A DNA stretch of 64,000 nt from Tanypteryx hageni (Eukaryota > Arthropoda > Insecta > Odonata > Petaluridae): contig CM054118.1 in NCBI GenBank assembly GCA_028673005.1, positions 4,056,410 to 4,120,409 of the forward strand, written 5' to 3'. Position numbers and translations under genes: made by a program. The notes under the pieces were generated by a model. It worked only from the letters and a program-made list of their open reading frames with translations, was not told the DNA's origin and searched no databases. The number at the start of each line of letters is the position of its first letter. Position 1 is the stretch's first letter. Of this stretch, positions 24,701-37,400 are shown one piece after another.

Positions 24701-27700
24701 TCTCTCAAAGTTCACCTGCTTTTTGCATAGTGACACAAAAAGCCATTATTAAAAATCCACATTAATTTTAAATACAGTAATTTAGCCATTCCCTGGAACA
24801 AAGTAAAAAATAAAAGAAAACTTGCCTTAAAATTTTGAAGTTGTTCACTTTTCAACCCCCATTTTCATTAAGTCTTAAATCCATCACTGAGGAACATTAA
24901 AAGAAACAAGGTGGAAAAGTATACTCCATAAATGGAATACACAGAGATTTCAAAGGCGTTCTTAACGGGAAATATGTATGAAACAGTACTGAAAGATTGG
25001 GCGATTCTCGAATTTTTATCTCCGAATCTGTAAGTCGTAATTATATGTTTTCGGGGACTATCTTGTAGTAAATGTTGTTCTCTCCAAATAATTTTTTAAA
25101 TCTATACCTCACATCATATAAGAGAATGGAAGAGAAAAATATGGATTTTTAATTGTTGTTTGCCGAGAGAACCGCCTTCGAGATCAAAGTAAACAAAATA
25201 TGTAGTGTTTTGCTTGGGATTTTCTAGAATTTCTATTTCTGAAACTATAACTCGTAAGTATGTGGTCTCGTGGAATTATGTAAAGTGGAAGTTCTAATTG
25301 ACGGATTCAGTTAAAAATCACAAATGGACGATAGATTTTAATAACAATCACACATACTTAATTAAAATCTGTCCAGCGATTTAGGAGGTGAAAGTTACGA
25401 TGGACGGACCAGGCATGCCCATAAGGCATTCCGCTATTACCACTTCACTGGTAAAGAATGCCTAAAAAACTAACAAATTCATCAAAACAATTCTTTAGAA
25501 TAAAAAATTCAATCAATATAATATGAATAGCACAACATTTTTTTTAACTCTAATGTAAAGTGAGGTATATAACTTACAGATTGAAACACCTTTTAAAATA
25601 GCAAATACTGCAAAAGGGGATATGAAAATGAAAATTACTTCATTATATTGTTTTTAATGTGACTCTTGGCTTTGAAAAGTATTCACCAGCAATATATTTA
25701 CTCGACCTTTTTAAATGGCAACTCACCCAAATATCCTATAGTTATTCTTGCTCTTTTATGTTTTCAATATCGTTCTTTATCGAAAAAGGACTTTCACTCA
25801 TGCATTTTTTTCCAAACATTGAAAGAATTTTAAACGCCTCACATGTTAACAAAGGAAATTTGTCATTGCAGTCAAAAGATCCCCAAAATTGAAAAATATC
25901 TACTTAAAACTAAAGTTTGACATTTGAGAAGGAGAAAAAATCCTGTACTTGACCAGGAATCGAACCCAGGTCTCCCCACTTGCCCGATAAGTGCTTTAAC
26001 CAGCTAAGCTATCAAGCCAGCATGATTCTCCATTCTTGAATTGGGGTATTTACTGTGAAGAAGGGCTAAACCTCCAACACTAAACGTCCTCACAGAGGCA
26101 CCGCGGAAAAAATCCTACTTTAACTTAAGAAAGCGAGATAACTGCAAATAACAAGAAACAAAGGTTTAGAAATTACATGTTATGCTTAACACGTAATTTC
26201 AACACCTTTGTTGGTGTGTTTGATGGAAAGTGATGACAGCATAGCTATAATTTCCAATTCTGCAGCAGCCAATTCTTTGTAATTAAAATTAGTTGAAAGC
26301 TTAATGGGCAGGTCATAAGAGAAAAGTTTGGCACATGTGCATACAGAAATTTAAGTCTCATTGTGAATTCATCTGCGAGATTTGCAATGACTTTGGCTGG
26401 AAAGCGTTCATTTTTGGTTTCTAGCAAACATTTCTCAAGTTCTGGGAAATGATGCAAAACTCCACTTATCTGACTTAGAAAATGACCATGCTTGTTTTTA
26501 AAAGCTGTTATTTCCTCAGATAAAACTGCAACAGTTATATATCTCCCTTGAAGCTTTAAATTTATGCCGTTTAAGTAAGAAAAGAGATCAACCATAAATG
26601 AGAATTTTATCTTGAATTCATCAGTGAAGACCACAGGGAATAAGACAGATTTATTGTTTTGAACTAGTAAGGCCTTTATCTCTTCAAAAAGCTTTCCGTA
26701 TTCTGGTAAGTGCTTGGCACAACTGAGCCACCTGACATTGGCATGAACAATAAGCTCAGAATGTGGAGCTTGCGAGTCTTCCAGAAACACTTTCAGAAGT
26801 CATTTATTGAGCAGCCTTGATGAAAGATAGTAAATGATTTATACAATAGTTTTAAGACAATCAAGGATATTTTTTCACTTTTTAGCCTACTACACAGTAC
26901 CTCCACATGATTTAAGAAGTGATAATGCACTAAATGAGGGATCCTGTCATCCTCTATCAAATAAGTAATCAGACCTTTGTTTTTTCCAGTCATGAAGGGA
27001 GCGCCACCAGTAACAACTGAAACAAGCTTAGATAGATCAACATTGTTACATGTTAAAAACTGCATAACTCTTTCATAAACGTCCTTTCCTGTTGTTTTAC
27101 CAGTAAGCGGTAACACACTCAAAAATTATTCTTTGGTTGTAGCACCACTTTGTATAAATTGTACAAAACACATGAGCTGAGAGCCGTCTTAAGGCATTTG
27201 GAGGCCATGGGCCCTAACTTTTTTGAGGCCCCCCTCCCCATTTGCAGAGCACATCTTATCTATCAAATTTTTGCATTGATTATAAAAATGTTGTGATGGT
27301 TACTACCTATCTGATTTCACAGAGAATAACAATATAAAGTAATATGCTATTTAGGGGTGGGTGGCTTGGGGGTATAAAGATATACTGGAAAATTGAAATA
27401 ACAAGTAAACAAAAAGTGTAAACTCAAGATTTTATATTATGTATGAATTAAAAATTCAATGTAATAAACCAAATGGGCTATTTTTTCTGTTTCTTTCCTC
27501 TCATGCCTAATAGTTCATAAGTATTTCTGACTCTTGAGTCTGTTTTATTTCTCCTCCAAATTTTGAGGCCTCCCCTCTAAAGTGAGGCCCTCGGCCAAGG
27601 CCCGTGTGGCTTCCCCCTTAATACGGCTATGGCTGAGAAACATCTAATATCTGTCGACTCGTCCATAGCCAAGGAAAATAAGTACACTGAGCAGTATTAG

Positions 27701-30700
27701 CCAACAATTGTCCTTTTATGACTTGCAATTGACTTCACACACCGTGTTACGATTTCGCTACTCATTGGGATACATTCTATTAACAACTGCCTTTGGCTTC
27801 CATGCATAGCTCTATTTTAACTTTTCATAGATACTATAGATACTATACATTCCTTAACAATTTCACCACTACTATATGGCATACGTACATGCTTGGCGAT
27901 AATATTTGACATCTCAAATGACATAGTTGACAGTATGATTAAAGTACTATGCAAAAGGAAAGTGTTATTTTCCCTCCTCAAATTGTCTTTCAACTCTTGA
28001 AGTTTAATATCTCTTGCAGTAGATTATCTTGGATACTCTTCAGAAAATTTTACAAGGTGTTTGGTGTAATGTTGCTCGCAGTTTGCCTTGCGAAAACCAG
28101 ATAGAATATTCTGGCATAGTAAACACAGCACTCTGGATTTGTTATTGTTTTGCACAACAAAATATTCAGCCTCCCATGCAGATTTTCAATATCGGAGACT
28201 GGGGGCAGACTGGATTCTCCTATTTATTTAATTATTGCATTGTCATTCGTAATAAGGAAATGTGAGCTTATATTTTAGATATCATTTTTTTTCCTTTTAA
28301 TATAATTTTTAATGTCATTTTTGAATTTGGTAGACGCGATATGCCATGCATTTTATTTCCCCAATTTTTAACCAAGGTATTTTTCAAAAATGCGTGGAAT
28401 AATATAATAAACATGATATTTATAAGGTATTTTTAAAATTCTTTGCCAGCTGTCAGTAGTATACCTAAATCACATAAATATTCTATGTAAATAGACGTGT
28501 CAGATAGAGTTCATTCTCACAGAATAGGTGATGTAAGAGAAATAAACAATTGAACTGCATATTAAATACAAACACATTCTATTAGATTGTCTTTTAATTC
28601 GTGACATGCTCAAATCACATTTTACCATAAATGCATTTCTCTGCATTCCTTTTACGTTACACAATCCTAAAAGTATATGCTTTTATTATTCTGTATAAAA
28701 GCAAAGAACACCATCTTGCGGTGGAGATGTGACACTAAATAGCTGTTGGAGTTGTTCATTTATGCTTTCTGAAAGCTGTAAGAGATATATTTTATCCGCA
28801 GACATGCTTCTATGTAACTGAGTCATATTGCATCTAGTGACAGAAATATTTTTGGTACTGTGTGATGTCTGGGAGATTTATGTTGAGTATGAACGGTTTA
28901 TGTTTATTTCCATAAAATTTGCTCTTTTCCTAGGTGAAAAATGGCGGAGTTAGCATGATTTTGCAAAATTAGTGAAAATTACTCATTTTAAATTAAATAA
29001 CTTGAGAATGTGCAACGGCTCAAATTAAACCTTTCTATGAGATTAAGGAGCTAGATTCGAAAATACATTTTTGAGTTTTCTCTGTGTAATATAATGGCAA
29101 TGGATGCCAAGTTTTCATGATTAAATTATTATGTTAAATTGTTAAAAAAGTACTAAAAATCATTTTTAGAGTTACTTCTTAAATATTTGCTTTTTGTGGT
29201 AACTGTATCATCAAACTCAGCTTCAGATATATTTTTCAACCATTGTTGTCATAAAATATCAACATCAAAATTTTGGAACTGCGGACATTACACAAATTCC
29301 AGTTTTTCCAGATATTTTACTGTAAAAATGGGGTGTGAGCATTACACGTGTACAGGTATTACACCAGTAAATACAGCATGTATCTGCACTTTATGGTTCC
29401 CAAAATTTATATTAACATTTTATGAAGCCAAATGAGCCACTGGATTTTGAATTGAAACAGCTTTTGAATTAAATGATAATTTATAATGCCCTGCATTGAA
29501 ATGTAATGGGCACTATTAGTGATACAGCACCAGAGTAGTTGCCTGATGTGCGTCTCATAAACAAATATTATTCTAAATATTTGTGAAAATTTTCTATGCA
29601 ATGTGATCAGTAAAAAAGTGAGAATTAATAATTTGTCTGCAAAGGATCTGACCAGTGGCTTAGCCAAAGTTAAGATTAACTGGAATCATGGGGAGGGGAG
29701 GCAAATGCCCAGTTGCCACTTCCCTAGCTGTGCCAATGCCTCTGACATAATACAATACAGATCAGTATTATTGAATCATGATAGCAGAGGAGAAAAAAAT
29801 CTTTTTATTTAAACATTACCTTTAGACCTTCAAGCTGTACTCTAAGATTCCTAATCTGTTCTTCCACGCTGGCTTTGCTACGTCTCCAAGCAAGGGCATT
29901 ATGGTAAACATTTCGACTGCAGTTGACATCACCAGAGGGGGTTACAGAGCAAGCTGGTGGCACCAGTGATCCATTATCAAACCTTAATGGATAGGGATCT
30001 GGGTAAATTCCATGACGACCAAACATTTGGTGATAAGGATGAACACGATGGTGATGATGGTGGGCAATCTGATAAATAAAAAAAGATTTGCTTTATTATG
30101 TCATCAAATTCTTAAAAAAGGTTTGTTTCTTCCATTGACCAGAAAAAATTTGATATGAGCCAACATAAAATGGGACCAAATTATTTTCCATAACTATACA
30201 AATAAATGATACTGTGAGACAGTCAATGAAGACTTTTTTATAAAAGTTGATAATGTAAAAGGCTTTTGTAGAGATATATTTTAAAAATAAAACTTGTTAA
30301 GTAAATTAATGCCTTGCATTACCATTTATGGTAAAAACACATGAAAATGTAACTCTTCATCGAGAGGGCAAATTTTAACAAGACATTTGGTGATAAATTA
30401 TGCATTTTTTTACATCTTTTCATAAAAGATTAATCAGGAATTGCATTATTAACTCTCCATCTTAGGTAGACATTTTGTTTTGGACTTTCTGTAAATGTAA
30501 TTATAATTAGAAATTGGGCAAAATTCACAGAGTCAAATTTATGTTGAATGAGCCGAAGCTATATGGAAATCTTATAAAATGCAAAACAAAAAATGTAGTT
30601 CAATAAAGATATCATCAAATGAGGACATGCAAATATTATATGAGCAGAAAAAGTGAAGTTGGTAATAAATGGCAGCTTCTAAAAAATGCTAAATTTAGCT

Positions 30701-32340
30701 GACCTGAAGTCCATGAAGTTCCTGTCTTATGTCCTCCATCATTGAGTCCACTTGGCTGCCAAGGTCACTTTCCTGATGTTTCTGCTTCTTTTTCCAATCC
30801 ATATTACCATCTTCTGAGGATGTGTGGAAAATAAAAAGATTAATAAATTGTAAAAATGAATGCAACAAACATGAATTTTTAAACTTTTAAATAAAAATCC
30901 ATTCAAAGTTAATTTCTAATTCATCTTTTAATAGAATCATCACTTTTATTTATGATTAACTAAAATAATTTTTCTGGAAGAATAATAAAATAAGAAGTCC
31001 AAACCAGGACTAATGCAGGCTGGTTTCCCAAAGTTGATGTCCTGAATTGATTACTTATATTGACAGGAAATGTTTAAGTATGTGTTATTCATTCCAAGGA
31101 ATTCTCATACCATAAATACCATTTGTAGTTCTTAGTTTATCAGTGATAGAAAAATTGGAAACAAATTAATAGACCATTATCAGGTTTAAAATACTAAAAA
31201 CAATGTCAAAATCTCTTTCTGACATTATTAGATTAGATTAGATTTATTGATCTTGTAGATTTGCATGCAAACATAAGACAAGTCAAAAACAGGAAAAATA
31301 CAGATGAAATACATTACATACAAGGTTATAAAATAATAATACTTCAAAATTAAAACTCTTCAATGCTATATGGGCACTTTGCAAGAAGAAAAACTTTCAG
31401 TTTATGTTTAAATAATCCCATAGTCTGAATGATTTTAATATAAGAGAGCAATTTATTATAAAATAACTTTCCAGCATAGGCAGGGGAAGCTTTGAACATG
31501 CTAGTCCTGTGGTAATCCATATGAAAATCGTTGTAGCCCCTGGTACTACAATGATGCATTTCCATTGTGCTCAGTTTCATGTTCTTTTACATAAACAAGA
31601 CACTCATAAATGCAAACTCCATACAAAGTCAGAATGCCCAATTTAAAAAAAATATATTTTACAAGATTCCCTACTTTTCAATAATTCTAATTGCTCTCTT
31701 CTGCAACAAAAATACTTAGCTTATTTGTAAGGCTGCAGATTCCCATAGCAGTGTATACAGTATGAAAGATATGGGTAAAGTAATCCATAATACATGGTTA
31801 GAAGTACATTAGTGCCTACTAGGTTGTGCAGTTTTATGATGACAAAGACGTTAGAAGATATTTTATTGCAAATAAAATCAATGTGAGCTTCCCAGTTGAG
31901 TTTTTCATCTATACATATAAACTCCAAGAAATTTGGATGAAGTAACTTGGTTTATCTGAACATCATCAACAAAGATGTTCATGGCATTATTACTTTTACC
32001 TCTGCTTCGATTAAAAAGGATGAATTCTGACTTGGGGGCCATCCTTAAATGATGCCACAGCATTTTCGGGATTTTTGATCCCCCCCTCCCCCCTCTGTCA
32101 CAAAGTGTCACATAGAGCTTCACCCCCCCCTCCCCTGTGTCACAAAGTTGTCACACAGTCTCTTAAGAAAGGAAGATTTTTTGTATATAATTAGAGTTAA
32201 CAGACTTCAATTGCTAAAAATGAAAGACGAGAAAAAAGTGTACTGTAGTGCACTTTCCATTTCCATAAGTAATAACTATTACAAAGGTTTTCATTGGTAT
32301 TGTTAAATTATTAATATAATATATTATGAATAAATATCTA

Positions 32341-32402
<62 letters not shown>

Positions 32403-34357
32403 CCCCGCACACCCACATTCTACCTTCTCCCTAAAATCCATAAACCCAACATCCCCGGCCGCCCCATTGTTGCCAGCTTTAATTCTCCTACAGAACGCAT
32501 CTCCGCCTTCGTTGACTTCCACCTACAACCTCTGATTCGTCAATTCCCTTCCTTCATCCAAGACACTAACCACTTTCTCAAACGTCTCAAACACCTCCCC
32601 TTTCCTCTCCCACCCAATACCATTTTGGCCACTATCGATGTCTGTTCCCTCTACACAAACATCCCCCACGATGATGGACTCTCTGCCCTTGGTAAACTCC
32701 TGGACTCAAGACCACCCGACGCAAGACCTTCCTCCCATTTCTTATTAGACTTGGCAGCAATGGTGCTCAAATTGAACAACTTCTCTTTCGATGGTCGTCA
32801 CTACCTTCAAATTAGAGGCACTGTGATGGGCACCCGAATGGCGCCTTCATACGCCAATTGCTACCTTGGAGAATGGGAAAGACTCTTCCTCAACGTTCCA
32901 CTCAGACCACTTTTGTGGCTGAGATACATCGACGATGTCTTCCTCATTTGGACGCATGGACCTGACTCTCTCCTTTCCTTTCTCTCTAGTCTCTCCTCCC
33001 ATCCTTCACTGTCCTTCACCCACCAATCCTCTACCTCCCACATAACATTCCTGGATGTCGACCTTTACCTGCAAGACAGCCAAATCCGCACCTGTGTTCA
33101 CATCAAACCCACCAACAGCCTCCAATACCTCCACTTTGATAGCTGCCATCCCCTTCATACCAAAACCTCTATCCCCTATGCCCTTGCTCGTCGAGGATGG
33201 AGGCTTTGTTCCGATAGAGCATCCCTTCTAGAGTATTACTCTGTCCTCGAGGATGCTCTTCTCAAACGTGGTTACCCTCCAGTCTTGGTCCGCGAACAGA
33301 TCCATAGGGCGATGACGCCTACCCACATTGGATCTCATCCTCACACACCCACTATTCCTGCATCTACCCCTCCACTCACTCTTACGACACTTTTCCATCC
33401 TGGTATCCACGAAGCTCTCAAAACAATCCTTCATGCTGCCCACCCAATTCTTACCTCTTCCTCCCATCAGTCCCTCTTTATCAACCTTTTTGCCAATCCT
33501 CCGCTCCTCTCCTTCCGCCGGCCCCCAAATTTGGGAAATATCTTGTGGAGGAAGGATCTTCCCACTTCTACCACGCTTCTTGCAATAGGTTCCCACCCCT
33601 GCGGAAAACCTCGCTGCCTCACTTGCCCTATCCACCTACCATCATCTTCTTTCTCGAGTCCCTCCACCAACATCACCTACCCCATCACCTCCAGAAGCAA
33701 CTGCACCACCCGTAACGTCATTTACCTCCTTACCTGCACCCTTTGTCCCGCGTTTTACGTAGGCCTCACCAGCAATCCGTTAAACATCCGAATGAACGGT
33801 CACCGGAATAGCGTTTCTCTCAGACGCCCCCTCCCAGTTGCATTACATGCTAATACCCACAATGTTCCCTTTAATAGTTGCTACAATGTTAGGATTATTC
33901 GCGCTTTACCCTATGACACTCCTGCCCCCCTTCTCCGACACTGGGAACTAGCACATATCCATCTTCTCGACTCTTTCTCTCCGCCTGGCCTCAACCTCCG
34001 CTAACCCTATTAGCCCCCTTACAATGTTTCCTTGTTACTTTGTAACTATTCGGACTCTACCTCATCACACTCCCTCTTTATTGGCTATCCACCCCTCCTA
34101 CTCCCCACCTCCTCCAATCATCAACCTTCCCACATCACCCTGTCATTCCCCGCCCAGTGTGTCACTTTACGTTTCTCTTTCGCTGAAGAAGGGCTTAGGC
34201 CCGATAAGCTTGCGTGTGTTTTTGTGTTCGTGTGTTTTACGTGTCTCTTCGACGCCCCCAGCAGCCTGCCAGCTTGGTCCTCAACTTGGTGAGTGTCCGC
34301 TGGGCTTCCCTCAACACCTTGTTGCCACCCTCATCACTACCTTTTCTTTTCCTTTAG

Positions 34358-34434
<77 letters not shown>

Positions 34435-37400
34435 GGCATACAGACATTCTATAGACAAAATTTTATAAATTATTGCACATTTTGTGTCAAAAAATCCCAA
34501 AAATAAAATAATAAAATAAATAATCAGTTCTACAATCAAGTTTTCATGGAAAGTAAAACCTTGGCCTTTTTAATTTAGTCATATTGACTATCTAAAATTA
34601 ATGATATGTCCAGACATCATTTGTACTTGAAAGAAAATCAAAACATTCAAATAAAATTATCACTTTTTATAAGTATATATCATAGATAATGAAATACTCA
34701 AATGTAGTAGATGTTTCATAGTATGCAAATATAATACCAATTAACATAAAAATTACATATACGTATTCTTTAAATAATTTCTGGCAACTCTAACAATATA
34801 CAAAGTTTATGCTTTTCTATTTTTGTAACTTCAGTAACTATAGGATACATTCATTAAAAAAAATTACATTTAATAAAAATATAAGAAAAAATGGACATAA
34901 AGTAAATGAAAAATTTGAACAACTTAGAAATTATAATTCTGTCCATGGTGTTGGGAAAATCTCATCCATACTGTAAATATGCATATTATTTCAATGTCCA
35001 TCATCTGTATCATATTTTATTCCATTCTAATCCAAATTTTCTTCATTAATCCATTCTGCATATTGAACATTGTCCTGGTTTGTTAGAATAGCCATCATTT
35101 CACGCTGTCGTCTAGCAGCAATATGAATTGGCCTAACTCTTTCCTGAATTTGTGACATGGTCTCTGTCTGCTTATGTATCTTATAGTGTTTCTGTAACAT
35201 GACATTTGAAGCAAAATACAGATTGCAGGTATTGCATATTCGATTTCTTAAGTCCTTTTGAATAGATGGGCAGTATAGATCATATGGCATAATTTTGAAA
35301 TTTTTTGCTGATCTTGGTAATATTTTTTCCAAATCAATACTTCTTGCAATGAAAACAGATGGATACTTCAAATTAAGACCTTGTTCATCTGTTGATAATG
35401 GAGCATTTAAACCTGCATTTGTCTGTTTGATTGGAATCAGTGGAGGTAGGAATCGTTCCCTTAAAATACTAAAAATTGAGATTCGAGGTGCTGAACAACA
35501 GTTTATGTCTCTGCACTTTACAATCTGTATAAAACATTGGCTAGTTCTCAAATGTTTTGATGACCAAATAGCATCTTTTGTCAACATATATTCAGGATTA
35601 ATCTCGGAATTTTCTGGACTTAAATATTTGGCTACAGTTTGTTATCCATCAATTACCATCTGCCCCCATATTTCTGCCAATGTAAATATTCAAAGTTTTC
35701 TTTTAAAAGGTCAATCATTCCGGATCAATCATTTTGCCTTGTGAATTAAGATGGCTTCCATAATGCTCATGAGGAAGACAGTTCCTTACTTAAAGATGCC
35801 ATCCTTCTCTCAATATGATTGAAAGAACTCCTGCCAGGTGCATTGGTTGCAATAAAAAGGGCATCCAAATTATACTGTAAAAAGTGATTGATTCCAACAT
35901 CAATTACCTTCTGGTATCGCGGATTCTCATCAGGGCCACCATCCACAGTAAAAATTACCACAGGTTTTACTTCGTTCTGAAACCTTGTGATACTTTCAAA
36001 TTCTGGTAACTTCAAAAGTATTTCAAAGTCAAATAAATGCATGTGAAAATGCTGTTGAAGAAGAGTGCTTACCGGATCTGACAGCTACAAAGGTTGGGCC
36101 TGAGTATCCTACCACAGTTGGATTGCCATTTTCATTTTTCTTTATTTCAATTCCAACATAAACTGGAGGTATCAACTTATGTCTGGCAGCTACAACCCAA
36201 TCATGATCTGGTAAACTCACTCGATACTCAACATGCATGACCAATGGGGATTGCTCCTTTGCTGCTGTTAAGCCAAGTGTCACTCTAGCCTTATCATCTT
36301 GGCTCAAGAAGCATACTTCATTTGGTGGAAGAATTGAAGCAATTTCTTCCAAATGATTAATAGTTGCTCTGTAAAATTGCCCATCAAAATGTTGGAAGTG
36401 TGTATCATTTTGAGCTCTCATGAGCTCATGAGTAATACAGAGAATAAATAAAAATTATTGAATTTGTCGGTTCAGGATAATTAAGGAAATAAAAAATAAA
36501 GCACAAGATCTTGGCAAAAAGTTTTACTTGTGACATCACATTGTTTTACATATACCCCTCCCCCCTTGTCACAAAATGTCACATATTCCCAGACCCCCTC
36601 CCTCCCCCTTAAGCGTGACATCATTTAAGGATCGCCCCTTGGATTCATTGACTGAAAGAAGATTTTCATTGAAATATTGAATTGCAGAGTTAATATTGGT
36701 ATATGCATTCACTTCAAGAATAGGTATTGAAGGACCAGTACACATTAGAGTAGTGTCATCAGCATAAAATGCAGATTTGCAATTAGGCAGCTCTGGGAAA
36801 TCCGCAACATAGCATAGAAACAAAAAAGACCCCAGGACAGACCCCTGCAGAATTCCTTGTAGTACTTTCTTGTAATATGAATGATGACTATACCTGATAT
36901 TATTTATATTGGACTCAATTACAGAACACTGAACCCTGTTAGTCAGTTAGGATTTTAATAAGTCAAGGGCAGCACCCCTTTCATCCGAGGGATAAAGCTT
37001 GCTTAAAAGTCTTTTGTGACTAATGCAATCAAATGCTTTGGAAAGATCTAAGAACACACCACAGGCATTTATCCCTTTATCTAGGCAAAACATAATATTC
37101 TTAACAAATTCAGCTGTTGCAGTTTTGGAGGAGAGACCCGATGTAAAACCATGTTGGTTACAATTAACAAAATGCTGCTTGTTTAAGAAATCCATAAAAT
37201 GATTCAATAAAATTTGTCCAAAAATATTTGAAAACGGAGACAACAGAGAAATTATTTTTTTTTAAATAAAAAAAATTAATAAATGTTACTGTTCATATGC
37301 TAATATGTTTGGATCAACTGTCCATTGCTGAAGAGTAGTCAAGCGGAAAAGAAAATAATCCATTTGTTCACTCGTCTATGCTCAAGACGAGTTCGGTAAT

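Larger units (their letters stand above)
32347..34432 (+). mobile_element. Penelope-like element set between TA repeats
   Basis: The 2-kb retroelement is bounded on both sides by long TA tracts (32347-32399, 34361-34432), inside the DDE transposon. No other target duplication is visible. Confidence 0.85.
32035..36638 (-). mobile_element. DNA transposon with 3-bp target duplication, superfamily uncertain
   Basis: Inverted ends GGGGCCATCCTTAAATGATG and (right end, reversed) GGGGCGATCCTTAAATGATG. The target triplet TTG is present on both sides (32032-32034 and 36639-36641), and removing the element plus one triplet restores the LINE frame (ESK-SEF). Both ends are followed by C-rich tracts and TGTCACAAA-type repeats. 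It carries a DDE-like transposase pseudogene and a Penelope element nested inside. Three-base duplications are reported for Zator and some CACTA or Academ elements; Zator is my best guess, not shown. Confidence 0.75.
31224..37250 (-). mobile_element. Jockey-like LINE in two pieces
   Basis: 5' piece 37243-36639: reverse transcriptase with [40 protein letters not shown] and catalytic YADD in FYADDTTLM, ending VNESK. 3' piece 32034-31224: [26 protein letters not shown] region and [20 protein letters not shown], then an AATAAA and a terminal TCTAA repeat. The reading frame joins across the inserted element at 32035-36638. Stops are present in both pieces. 5'-truncated: no endonuclease or ORF1. 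Confidence 0.85.

Noticed and set aside
25947..26017. Functional tRNA-Pro(CGG) gene
   Set aside because: Base 32 is A, the T stem has two G-U pairs, and it is part of a unit with duplicated flanks; kept as tRNA-like only.
33228..33676. Minus-strand ORFs within the Penelope element
   Set aside because: Shadows of the plus-strand RT-GIY-YIG frame.
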